Shown in pieces: positions 29,001-36,847 of a DNA stretch of 64,000 bases. The notes under the pieces were generated by a model that saw only the letters and a list, made by a program, of their open reading frames with translations, ran no database searches and had not been told where the DNA came from. The stretch's first letter is position 1, and every line of letters starts with the position of its first letter. The DNA comes from Moesziomyces globuligerus (Eukaryota; Basidiomycota; Ustilaginomycetes; Ustilaginales; Ustilaginaceae): positions 248,001 to 312,000 of the forward strand of contig JARVLF010000003.1 of the NCBI GenBank assembly GCA_030849465.1. The letters run 5' to 3'. A program made the translations under genes and the position numbers.

Positions 29001-31199
29001 GGCGGTGTCGTAGCTATGTTGACTCACACGATCGGGCTCGTCGTCTTTGTGGCGGCCCACGTGGTGGATCTGGCGTACTCGACGTACGAGCGCGTCTCGC
29101 TCGTGCTGTGGTTCCTGCGCTGGATGGTGTACAACATCACGGGCCGCACTGTGCTGGCGCAGTGCGTCATCGAGGCGTACGGATTCATCCAGGCCGAATG
29201 GGCTACGGTGGCGATCGAAGACCACGAGGAGAAGGGTTCGAAGAAGGCCACGGCTAGCGGGCGTCATCGCAAGCCCAAGGGTCTATCGCGGTGGCAGGTG
29301 CTGCGCGGTCTGCTCGAGCTGTACTGCCTGCACAGCGTCACGCGCGAGCGCTACCTCGTTGAAGGCGCTGGCCTGCAGAGGCTCGAGGGCTGGGCAAGAC
29401 GCTCGAGGCGCGACACGAGAGATGCGGACGATGGCAGGAGCACAGGTGCGCTGCCACGCGGGGCGGAACGCGTCGATATCGGCGCGTATAGAGCGGCATC
29501 GAGGGCGGCGCTAGGCGAGAAGCGCAAAACCTGGGCACAGCAGAGCGACGCGAGTCAACACGACGGCAACGACGACGCCGAGAACGTATCTTCCTTCCGC
29601 GATGCGTTGCAGCAATTCTCCAGAGACGACGAACACTGCGGAGAAGAAGAGAGCGACAGAGTGCCCTACGACGAGGATGGCGCCGATGACAGCAGCGACG
29701 ACGAGGAGATGATCGTGACCAACCGCGGCGACGACATCCTCGAGTTCGCCAAGACGCCTCGGCTGGACGCTGCACGACCGGGGCATCCGAGCAGCGGCTA
29801 CTTTGGGCGCGCGTACGACTTTATGACGTCGCCACAGGTGGTTGCTTCGCATCCAGGCACGGTGCATCGCGATCTGCGGCCGTTCAAGGAGACGAATCGC
29901 GATCTGGTGCGCACGATCAAGTGGTGCGGCCGACTTGCGATCTCGGCGTACGGCCTGCATGTGCACATTGTCGATCTGCCGCCGACGTTCACGCCCTCGG
30001 GCGAGCGCTTTTCGCGGCAGACGTTCGCGTACCTCTCGCGGCTCAACGCGGACGATGTGCTGCACGCGGACATCCAGACGCTGGATGCGGATGCGGACTA
30101 CAGTCCGACATTCTACGTGGTGCGGGACTACGTGCGCAAGGTGGTGTGCGTAGCGGTGCGCGGTACGCAGTCGTTCTCGGACATCATTGTGGACCTCGAG
30201 CTGCAGACCGAGGAGATCGAGCTGCCGCAGGTGCAGCCCACGCCCGGCGAGGAGTTTCGGTGCCATGCGGGCATCTGGCGTGCTGCCAAGGCGCTTGTCT
30301 CGCCGCAGAGCAAGCTGTTTGCGACGCTACGCCAGGCGTTGGCGGAGAACGAGGGATTCGGCGTCATGTTCTGTGGCCATTCGCTGGGTGGAGCGATTGC
30401 GAGTGCAGCGGCGCTGCTGCTGGCCGAGTACTTTATCCCGGATGGCGCGGAGCCGGAGCAAGGGACGTGGGTGACCAACATGTCGTCGGGTTTGCCGGCA
30501 CGCAGGCCGATTCGGGCGGTGAGCTTTGCGAGTCCGGTGACCATGACGGCGGATCTGGCGTCTCGCGCGGCGCTGGGTTCGGTGCCGTTGGTGACGACGG
30601 TGGTGTTGGGCAGCGACATCATCCCGCGCGTGGGGCACGGTCAGGTGCGGGAGCTGCGACGTGTGCTGGGTGCTCTGGCGCGTGTGCGCCGTCGACATGC
30701 CATGGCCTCGTCCGAGGGACAGGAAGATGCGCGTGTTCACATTCTGCGGAGCTACTGGGACTGGCGCTCGATTGTAGCGGCAGAGGATCCGGACGATGTG
30801 ATGCTGCATCGCAAGGAGCGCATCGAGCACCAGCTGTGGGCGCTCCGTAGGGAGGTCGAGAGCGACCTGTATGCAGCGATCAAAGCAAGACTCGACGCGG
30901 GCGGATCGGGTGCGGCCATCCCACCTTCGCCCTGGGTCGGCCCGCAGCAGAGAGACCTCGCACCTCTGCATGCGCTCGCCACCAGGAGGCAGGAACTCGA
31001 TTCTGCTACGCTCAGGTCCGAGGCCGCACAGGGCGGTCCTCTCGTCCCGCCGGGCAGGTGCATCTGGATCGAAAAGCGCCAGCTCTACGCGGTCCACAGC
31101 CCACTCGCGTTCTTCAGCCTCCCAGAACTCAGAAGCGACATGTTTGCAGCTCACTTCCCCGCCGCCTACGAAGAGGCCATCCTCGACTTGCGCACATAG
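26004..31199 (+). CDS. Large class 3 lipase, sn1-specific diacylglycerol-lipase-like
   Basis: Single exon of 1,731 residues. The first about 970 residues are Ser/Pro-rich and largely disordered, with scattered basic patches and three related LVPT...PSPxTP segments near 705, 755 and 801. Residues about 990-1060 are hydrophobic (MLTHTIGLVVFVAAHVVDLA, LVLWFLRWMVYNITG) and probably bind or cross a membrane. A charged region with DDSSDDEEM follows. The C-terminal lipase domain has VVCVAVRGTQSFSDIIVDLE (oxyanion region), HAGIWRAAKALV, the elbow FCGHSLGGAIASAA with Ser1460, and VVLGSDIIPRVGH carrying the likely Asp; a His follows in LYAVHSPLAF. This matches the DAG lipase/class 3 lipase group of fungi, which cut DAG or related lipids at membranes. 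The long N-terminus is probably regulatory. Substrate not proven. Confidence 0.85.
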   Translation: MSPSADAHQTAPGPVPPSPEPSRDAAAPPSGLLDLDLDELSPLPPAQGFPNSRSASTDRLATLQLDAASNSKPHAAVAPSPALSAVSSSFRLEASPVSAPSLKSPNTQHPQQHVAQSPLVKPPTDSSKQHPSPHPKYDSTPAFDKLEAPPARYLTVSAILSRSEMYYPPEASDHWSILRSPQAMPTDVHHPSHHTSAAHPHNAPKRRKSQRKRPSNGSAIEALGALLLRKDSSGRVATLSFARDDNDATASHRKSSDLPGHDSRPSTSKHGVQSWATALGSLGKSGLRLQLPQAPPPSTHSSERGSTIAERRARMWHQILTRQGAVVEERQGAFSKVRSRRAGLTFEVGNVHRKLAPSTLLQAANYPTNGPAPKSPTSPATHTAVPMQGMRSDLSRLPDTIVLKAGRRPRLNQTSKSEFGIGSAYHDTALPEAPPSPVAMPGAWQGGSSWRSKPGDGYEEGALLLPPPLLDDHGSDANSFEGLLGVRRMREREKARKQAERLAARNRPAHKVGPLTALANFVKAAHAAETSAKRGRAAGRAHQAPAFLRSFTEPQLRRPRSTSTADIIDEATANSPRVRPAVQADGGKAGAADNGVTSETLPVIPATPEADLRKSPAVAAASPFLSPAARRAVLSRRGSRNNSIDAAGRQLNTVFEFEPLDPSQIPDDELASPDLPPISSPLLRPTSSASSKASSMTRDFPVAPRLLPVQLSMPPSPFTPLAIDLRVDARDPRGAVTGDYLSARSLHSAPRTPQLVPTMLSLPPSPWTPYGDAAIGNPSPMIHLRLNTSSTSVRTAPGTPRLVPTHLEIIPSPFPTAAASRRGSLTYDSPHSLRAAKSPLARAIADPSNVTTPEPLPKEVALKVETNVREYPTEAKKPSKLVNGTDTTRLTPSSMLVAAESVLSSPAQAYAVNGANGASEPQRVHTELAGGAEPPTEGEENEDAPRRASRQSMVHVDSAGRQRSFVLWFLIGDLGLRSRSAEAATSADKVGGSEAEADYGGVVAMLTHTIGLVVFVAAHVVDLAYSTYERVSLVLWFLRWMVYNITGRTVLAQCVIEAYGFIQAEWATVAIEDHEEKGSKKATASGRHRKPKGLSRWQVLRGLLELYCLHSVTRERYLVEGAGLQRLEGWARRSRRDTRDADDGRSTGALPRGAERVDIGAYRAASRAALGEKRKTWAQQSDASQHDGNDDAENVSSFRDALQQFSRDDEHCGEEESDRVPYDEDGADDSSDDEEMIVTNRGDDILEFAKTPRLDAARPGHPSSGYFGRAYDFMTSPQVVASHPGTVHRDLRPFKETNRDLVRTIKWCGRLAISAYGLHVHIVDLPPTFTPSGERFSRQTFAYLSRLNADDVLHADIQTLDADADYSPTFYVVRDYVRKVVCVAVRGTQSFSDIIVDLELQTEEIELPQVQPTPGEEFRCHAGIWRAAKALVSPQSKLFATLRQALAENEGFGVMFCGHSLGGAIASAAALLLAEYFIPDGAEPEQGTWVTNMSSGLPARRPIRAVSFASPVTMTADLASRAALGSVPLVTTVVLGSDIIPRVGHGQVRELRRVLGALARVRRRHAMASSEGQEDARVHILRSYWDWRSIVAAEDPDDVMLHRKERIEHQLWALRREVESDLYAAIKARLDAGGSGAAIPPSPWVGPQQRDLAPLHALATRRQELDSATLRSEAAQGGPLVPPGRCIWIEKRQLYAVHSPLAFFSLPELRSDMFAAHFPAAYEEAILDLRT

Positions 31200-32176
31200 G
31201 CGATATGACCATCCTACTTTTATGCAAAATCGGGCTTCTGTTGGACTGTGCGCGCGGGAATGGACAGGTGCAGATGCACCAGGCTGGGGTCAGGGTCCTT
31301 TGGATGGGAACTGCCCAAGGTGAGACCGGGACTGCTCTGATCAGCTGTCCGCGACGATGATCAGCATGGTCTGACGAGTCGGCGTTGCGGCGGCGTTGGG
31401 GATCCCGCGGGGAAGGCATCGCGGTGGACTGTGCACGAATCAAAGGTGGGGGAGCGGCGGGGAGGAGCGATTAAAGTGCCGAGGATCGCGCGCGGAAGAA
31501 ATCGACCAAAGCGGTCGATGCCAACGTGCATCTCTGCAACCGCTCCGAAAACCGGTCTTGTTTGTGGTTGGATGGCATGGTCTGGACCTATGCTTCTTCG
31601 CCGTCGCTTGATTTCGGCTGTTTGCTCGCTTGCACTGCGGTTGCCGCTCGAGATCAAGTGCCAAGCAGAGGTGCGTTTCCCATGCTCGGACTTCCGATGC
31701 CGACCTTGGACGTCGCTTGCGGCAAAAGACTAGCGCGATGCAGGGTCCAAGGCACCCGTCCCGGCGCACCACGGCATATCGATCGCGGACCCCCACCTGT
31801 CACACTTTGCCTATCCTTACCCCCCCGTCCCGGCCGCTGTAGCCTCCGATCGTCAGCAAATCCCTTCCAAAGGTTTCACACGAGACACATTCCAGAAGCC
31901 GCAGACTCCCCCCTTCCACCAACTAACTATGCCCGCAGACGGCGTCTCCTTCTCGTTCGTCGAAAGACGCGATTCACACACGCCCTGCTGCTCTCGTCCT
32001 GCGCGCACGGAAGCTCGATCCCTGCACGGCGTATAAATGTCCCAGCCACGTCCTTTCCCCCCCTACCCCCGCTCCCCCTTCCCTTTCTAGGTATCCGCTC
32101 CCCGACGCCTTCAACGTCGTTTCCACCTTTTCCGTACTCTGTACCTATTCCCCCGGTTTTGAGAACTTGAGCAAGT
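31200..32176. other. Intergenic region upstream of BTB-like gene
   Basis: 977 bp between tandem genes. Contains a TATAAA at 32032-32037 and a C/T-rich leader up to the start codon at 32177. No gene recognised. Confidence 0.55.
32032..32037 (+). promoter_or_regulatory. TATA box of the BTB-like gene
   Basis: TATAAA in GGCGTATAAATGTCC, 140 bp before ATG 32177 and followed by a pyrimidine-rich leader. Confidence 0.5.
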
Positions 32177-33586
32177 ATGGCTACAGCCGCAGTCGAACAC
32201 GCGAACCGAAGCAAGCCTTTGCCGTCGCCTCGGCTTGGGCCTCACCGTCGGGCGGCGCCTGCGCGTGGTCGCAAGATGCTCGCCGACTCGGACGACGAAG
32301 CGGCGCCGGTCGAGATCGACGAGGCGGATCCGGTCGAGGCGTTTACGCTGGTGCCGCACGTGGCCGAGCAGACGCTGCACGCGGTGCACAGCGCGATCTT
32401 TGGGCAGCCGTGGGCGGATCTCGAGCTGGTGGTGAGCGCCGGCGCCAAGGACGAGGTGGTCTATGCGAGCTCCAAGATCCTGCGCAAGGCGTGTCCGGCG
32501 CTCATGCGCCAGATCCACGTCGCGGGGCGTGCCGAGCTCGACACGATGGAGCAAGGCCTCCTGGCGCCCACGACCAAGCCGCTCGTCCAACCAAAGGGCG
32601 TGAGGCCGCAGTCGAGTCGTCGCTCGACCAACAGCCTCGGCCTCGTCGACTACGGCCGTCGTCACGATCACGACGACGAGCACGACGACGACGAGTATGC
32701 GGATTCGGTAGAACAGCCCCAGCACGACGACCAACACCAGCACGAGCATGACGACGAGGCGGCAGAGCACGAGTCGCCCCTCGAGTCGACCGCAAAGGTG
32801 GCGGGCAATGCGTCGCTGCCCGAGGTCGTGGTGCCGCCGACGTTTTCGCGCTCCTCGTCGCGCTTCTCCAAGCTGATCAAGTTCATGAACAAGGATCGGC
32901 TCTCGCCGTCGGCCGAGGCAGAGCCGCCTGTGCTGGGGTACAACGCACCTGCGCACGCGAGCACCGACTATGCCACCGAGACGCTCGGACGCGGACGCGT
33001 GCGTCGCTACAGCGCTGCCAACGAGCTGTCTGCGCAGCCGCGCACCTCGACCGCCTCTCGTGTCACCGTCACCGGCTGTTCGGCAGCTACACTCCAGGCT
33101 CTCGTCTTCTACCTCTACACGGGCCAGGTGACGTTCTCGTCGCGCCTGCCGCGTTCGCGTCGATACGCTAGCTCCGACGCAGGCACCGACGAGGAGAGCG
33201 AGGACGACGTGGACGTCTCACCCGCCGCAGTCCGCGTCGGCAAGAGCTCCAGCTTCCCGCCCGTCTGCACCGCCACTGCAGCCTACTGCGTCGGCCGCCA
33301 GCTCGGCCTGCGCGACCTCGTGGCCAGGGCGTTCGACCACATCTGCCTCGAGCTCTCGCCGAGGACCGTGCTCGGCGACCTGCTCAGTCCGTTTGTCGAC
33401 CGCTTCGACGAGATCCAGCGCGCCCACCTCGACTACGTCGCCGAGAACTGGGACAGCGTCAAGCGCAGACCCGACTTTGAACGCACCGTGGAGAGGCTCG
33501 TCAACGGCGAGTATCCAAAGGCCAACAAGGCGCTGCTCAAGCTCTTTGCCAAACTCTCGGTCACCTCGCCCGTCGCACGCATCTAG
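32177..33586 (+). CDS. BTB/POZ-like domain protein with a split BTB fold
   Basis: Single exon, 469 residues. The first BTB half is at about 79-117 (WADLELVVSAGAKDEVVYAS followed by SKILRKACPALMRQI). About 178 residues of low-complexity insertion follow, with a His/Asp-rich run near 163-195 and a basic/Ser patch around 230-245. The second half resumes at about 296 (VTVTGCSAATLQALVFYLYT, GQVTF), and after another acidic loop comes the BACK-like helical end: TAAYCVGRQLGLRDLVARAF, DHICLELSPRTVLGDLLSPF, and AHLDYVAENWDSVKRRPDFE. BTB proteins act as dimerising adaptors, often for cullin-3 ligases; no partner domain (Kelch, MATH, zinc finger) is present here. Partner and target unknown. A TATA box lies 140 bp upstream. 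Confidence 0.75.
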   Translation: MATAAVEHANRSKPLPSPRLGPHRRAAPARGRKMLADSDDEAAPVEIDEADPVEAFTLVPHVAEQTLHAVHSAIFGQPWADLELVVSAGAKDEVVYASSKILRKACPALMRQIHVAGRAELDTMEQGLLAPTTKPLVQPKGVRPQSSRRSTNSLGLVDYGRRHDHDDEHDDDEYADSVEQPQHDDQHQHEHDDEAAEHESPLESTAKVAGNASLPEVVVPPTFSRSSSRFSKLIKFMNKDRLSPSAEAEPPVLGYNAPAHASTDYATETLGRGRVRRYSAANELSAQPRTSTASRVTVTGCSAATLQALVFYLYTGQVTFSSRLPRSRRYASSDAGTDEESEDDVDVSPAAVRVGKSSSFPPVCTATAAYCVGRQLGLRDLVARAFDHICLELSPRTVLGDLLSPFVDRFDEIQRAHLDYVAENWDSVKRRPDFERTVERLVNGEYPKANKALLKLFAKLSVTSPVARI

Positions 33587-33955
33587 CGTCCACGCACGAG
33601 CGCTCAAGCGTCCTGCTCGAGGTTTCTGTAGTCTGTACTGTATACGATGCCGTTCGCTCGCCTGTCTATTCGACTCTGCTTCTGTGCACCGGACGCTGCG
33701 CTGGTGAGCTCAGTGTGATGTGGATATCGAGCCCAAGTGGGGGTGAGAAGAATTGCCGCAGCATGGGCGTGGGGGAGCACACGCGTCTGCATAGCCGAAG
33801 CGGACGTCCGCGGTGCGCAGCAGCTCGTCCAACCGTGCACGAACCAACACCGTCCAACGTGCGCATCTCATTCGCTTCTCCTCGTTCCACCACGACGACG
33901 GGAACCATCAACACGACCATCAATTTCCTCAAACACCTCTCCTTCCGAATCCACA
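33587..33955. other. Intergenic region, BTB-like to GST-like gene
   Basis: 369 bp between tandem genes; 3' UTR of the BTB-like gene and promoter of the GST-like gene. Nothing else recognised. Confidence 0.5.
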
Positions 33956-34726
33956 ATGACGTATCCTACGATCGAGATGTACGACATCTCGTGCACGTCG
34001 ACGCGCGCGCCGTGGTCGCCGTTCACCGCGCGCACCTACCTCGCGCTGCGGCTGCTCGGGATCCCCTTCACGCGACACCTCGTGCCCATGGCTTCGATCC
34101 GTGAGCTCCGCACCTCGGCCGGCGTACCGCCTACCAAGGATGGCGGCCATCTGCTCCCCGCCATCACGGTGACGACCGACGGGTCGACGCGCTGGGTGAC
34201 CGACAGCGAAGACATTGCTGCCTTGCTGCAGGAGCTGTACGTCGCCGAGCATCCGCTCGACCAATCGCTCTATCCAGACCAGGACGCGAAGGATGCGAGG
34301 CAGGAGGTGCAGAGGGCGCTGCGAGCATCGCTGTACACCGACGAGCGATGGAAGTCGCTCGTCCCCGCCGTGCTCGAGATCCTCGAGCCCGAGTCGCAGC
34401 AGTTCTTCATCGAGACGCGCACCCGGGACTGGGGTAGCCATCCGCACGAGGTGCTCGAGGCAGCCAAGCAGGTCGAGCTCACCAAGGGCGGTGCCGAACA
34501 AGTCATCGCAGACGCTCTCGAGCCGTTTGCAAACGTCTACCAAGCAAAGAACAAGCCCGGGACGTGGATCGGTGGAGACCGACCCGTCTATGCCGATTTG
34601 GTCGTCATCGCCGCGCTCCAGTGGTACAGCTGCGCCCGACCCGAGTTCCAGCAGGCGATCAAACTCACGCGAGACGCGCTGCAGAACGCCTGGTCCCAAG
34701 CCCAACCGCTTCTCCACGAAGCCTAG
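33956..34726 (+). CDS. Glutathione S-transferase-like protein
   Basis: Single exon, 256 residues, start ATG 33956 (ACAATGAC context). The N-terminal third looks like a thioredoxin-fold GST domain: YDISCTSTRAPWSPFTARTY with LALRLLGIPFTRHLVPM, then a cis-Pro-type block HLLPAITV and the gamma-Glu binding block WVTDSEDIAALLQELY. The C-terminal half is helical (IADALEPFANVYQAKN, WIGGDRPVYADLVVIAALQW), matching the all-alpha GST domain with its conserved Asp. This layout is closest to the fungal beta-etherase/GSTFuA-like group (inference). Likely cytosolic detoxification or a glutathione-dependent lyase; the substrate is unknown. The catalytic residue at the N-terminus is probably Ser or Cys in SCTSTRAPWS, but this is uncertain. 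It converges on the next gene with 64 bp between stops. Confidence 0.8.
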   Translation: MTYPTIEMYDISCTSTRAPWSPFTARTYLALRLLGIPFTRHLVPMASIRELRTSAGVPPTKDGGHLLPAITVTTDGSTRWVTDSEDIAALLQELYVAEHPLDQSLYPDQDAKDARQEVQRALRASLYTDERWKSLVPAVLEILEPESQQFFIETRTRDWGSHPHEVLEAAKQVELTKGGAEQVIADALEPFANVYQAKNKPGTWIGGDRPVYADLVVIAALQWYSCARPEFQQAIKLTRDALQNAWSQAQPLLHEA

Positions 34727-34790
34727 TGTTCACATGCCTAGCGCCTACTTGCGGTGATCTGTGGTATCAAATGCATCGTCGTAGAGGTGA

Positions 34791-36533
34791 CTAACAGACG
34801 GCGCCTCCTGCGAACCAGAGTGCAGATCCGGTGCCGAGGCTCTCCATCCACCCGCCGTTCTTGAAGGGTTCTTCAGTGACGCCGATGCTCCATCCTGTGA
34901 AGAAGTCGTCTTCGGCCTCGATGAGCGCGTTGGCACGGTCGGATTCGAGGCCGAATCCATCGAGCCTCTCCTTCTGAGCCGAGGTGTAGTCCGGCAGCGT
35001 CTCTGTGGTCGCGCTGGTTTCGACGAGGTTATCGTGTTCGTCCCATTCCCAGTCCACCTGTTCGCGCGGGTTGGTGGGGTCGTTGGAGAGGTAGTCGGAG
35101 AGATCGATGCCTTCGGCGCCGGTGCGTTCCACGACGCGATGGACGATGAGCGGAGCGCCGAACCTGCGCACCTCGCTGGGCGCGAGATCGCTCGGCATGG
35201 GCTCGAACTTGCGCGTGCGGTAGTGCTTGCAGCGAGCAGCGAAGCGGTCCGGGAAGACGCCCTTGACGAGGAAGCGCGCGCGCTCGCGCGGATTCGGATT
35301 GCGCGAACTCGGCGTGATCAGCCGCCCCGCCTCGCACCAGATGGCACCGCGTCGCTCGAGCGCCGCCAGCATCTGCTCCATCAGCTCGCCGTCCGCCTGC
35401 GTCGGCGCGAACATGAAGCGCGCAAAGCGCTCCGCATCCGTCGCGCGGTCGAACTCGGAGAGCAGCCGAGCCGACGTCGCCAGATCGGCTTCGCTCGCCT
35501 TGTTCATCTCGACCGGATACGGGCCGCGCGTCTCCATGAGCCGTGGCAGCGGCGCCAGCAGATCCAGCGTCGCAAACACCACCGGCGTCCGTACGCTGCG
35601 CACGGCACCACTCCCCGACGCCGTCCTCTCCACTACGCCCGGTCCGGTCTCGGGTCGACTCGGCCCCGCATCCGATTTGGTCTTGGTCTTGGCCTTGGCC
35701 TTGAGCTTGGCCATCCAACCCGATCGTTCCTCCTCGCCCGGACCGGTGGCGGAGGCCGAGGTGTAGCGCAGCACGGCTTGGATGGGGAAGAGCGCCATGC
35801 GGTTGTAGATGCCCTGCCCGGCAAAGATGGCCGAGACGACGCGTTCGACGAGTGGACGCGAGACGATCTGCGTCAGCTCGCGCGCCTGCGCCTGGAAGAG
35901 GCTGACCTTTCGGTAGCGGCTGATGTTGCCGGAGCGTGCGGTCATCTCGGCGCCGTCGCGCGGCTGTGGATGCGCAAGGAAGGTATATGCGCCGCCGATC
36001 GGGGAGCGTGCGTCGGTCTTTGCAGGTCCGAAACCCGGGCTGCCCAGGTAGGCAAGCGGGATCTGCACGCCGAGCCGCTTGCGCAGCCGCGTGACGCTCT
36101 GCGAGACCTTGCTCTTGGACGTTGCCGAGGGCTCTCCGCGCGCATGTGTCGCCGGACAGCCCACCTGCTGGAACGGAATCGGCGACGGATCGTTGGCGTC
36201 GTACGAGGCGAAGAGCGTACAGTGCAGCAAGAACGGTGGCAGCGGAGACGTCTGCGCGCGCGGTGGCGGGATCCGCTGCGTCGCCGTCAGCAGTGGCATC
36301 TCGAGCGCAGCCTGCGTCAGAGAGAACATGAACGATTTCGAGTCCTTCGAGCCTTGCCCGCCGTTGTCGCCGGTGGATTCAGCGCCAGCTGCCGAGGTCG
36401 ACGACGACGCCGCAGCACCGGGCTCGGCGGGCGGCGGCGCGATAGGATCGGTAGCAGCGGCGTAGCTAGGCAGACCGCCATCGCCGCCGTCGGCGCCGTT
36501 GGCGCTGCTGGCAAAGCGCTCGTCTACGGCCAT
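34791..36533 (-). CDS. Uncharacterised 580-residue protein
   Basis: Single exon; the first in-frame ATG giving a conserved-looking N-terminus is 36533 (MAVDERFASSANGADGG). No family recognised. The first 75 residues are acidic, Ala/Ser/Pro-rich. An ordered core follows: FMFSLTQAALEMPLLTATQR, PPFLLHCTLFASYDAND, LGVQIPLAYLGSPGFGP, RKVSLFQAQARELTQIVSRP, IYNRMALFPIQAVLRYTSAS. A Lys-rich linker (LKAKAKTKTKSD) separates it from a second core: RTPVVFATLDLLAPLPRLME, FARFMFAPTQADGELMEQML, RARFLVKGVFPDRFAARCKH. There is no signal peptide, and no clear membrane span except weak hydrophobicity at the very C-terminus (ALWFAGGAVC). The pattern suggests a soluble two-lobed protein. Codon bias and single-frame continuity support coding. 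Function unknown. Confidence 0.65.
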   Translation of the reverse strand: MAVDERFASSANGADGGDGGLPSYAAATDPIAPPPAEPGAAASSSTSAAGAESTGDNGGQGSKDSKSFMFSLTQAALEMPLLTATQRIPPPRAQTSPLPPFLLHCTLFASYDANDPSPIPFQQVGCPATHARGEPSATSKSKVSQSVTRLRKRLGVQIPLAYLGSPGFGPAKTDARSPIGGAYTFLAHPQPRDGAEMTARSGNISRYRKVSLFQAQARELTQIVSRPLVERVVSAIFAGQGIYNRMALFPIQAVLRYTSASATGPGEEERSGWMAKLKAKAKTKTKSDAGPSRPETGPGVVERTASGSGAVRSVRTPVVFATLDLLAPLPRLMETRGPYPVEMNKASEADLATSARLLSEFDRATDAERFARFMFAPTQADGELMEQMLAALERRGAIWCEAGRLITPSSRNPNPRERARFLVKGVFPDRFAARCKHYRTRKFEPMPSDLAPSEVRRFGAPLIVHRVVERTGAEGIDLSDYLSNDPTNPREQVDWEWDEHDNLVETSATTETLPDYTSAQKERLDGFGLESDRANALIEAEDDFFTGWSIGVTEEPFKNGGWMESLGTGSALWFAGGAVC

Positions 36534-36847
36534 GTAAATGGTGGATGGGGATGACGATGCGAGTGGTCGACAAGACGACAGGCGTTGAGCTCGTGCGCGC
36601 TGTCGAGTTGGGCTGAGCCGCGCCGGCCGGCGGAATTTCCGCGGATCTCTTGAGCTCGGAACTGTGGAGAGTGCGGGGTTGGAAAAAAGGCCATGCGACT
36701 CGCCCTTTGCTAGGACCTGCAACAGGGCTTCCCACACACACAGCCTCATGCTCATGCTCATGCTCATGCTCGAGCCACAGTTCCACACGCCATGTCTCGT
36801 GTCTATCTGCAACAAGACTTAGCATTCGGCATGGTCCGCTACCCTTT
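36534..36847. other. Intergenic region, GGT 3' end to unknown gene
   Basis: 314 bp between tandem minus-strand genes. Holds four CTCATG hexamers at 36745-36768. The frame of the downstream gene stays open through it, but the ATG at 36533 is preferred. Confidence 0.5.
36745..36768. repeat. CTCATG hexamer microsatellite, 4 units
   Basis: Four perfect copies of CTCATG followed by a degenerate CTCGAG, in the intergenic region near the 3' end of the gamma-glutamyltransferase gene. Confidence 0.9.

Noticed and set aside
35034..36554. 506-codon plus-strand open frame
   Set aside because: Antisense of the unknown 580-residue gene; Arg/His-rich and lacks any ordered blocks, whereas the minus frame has conserved-looking ones.
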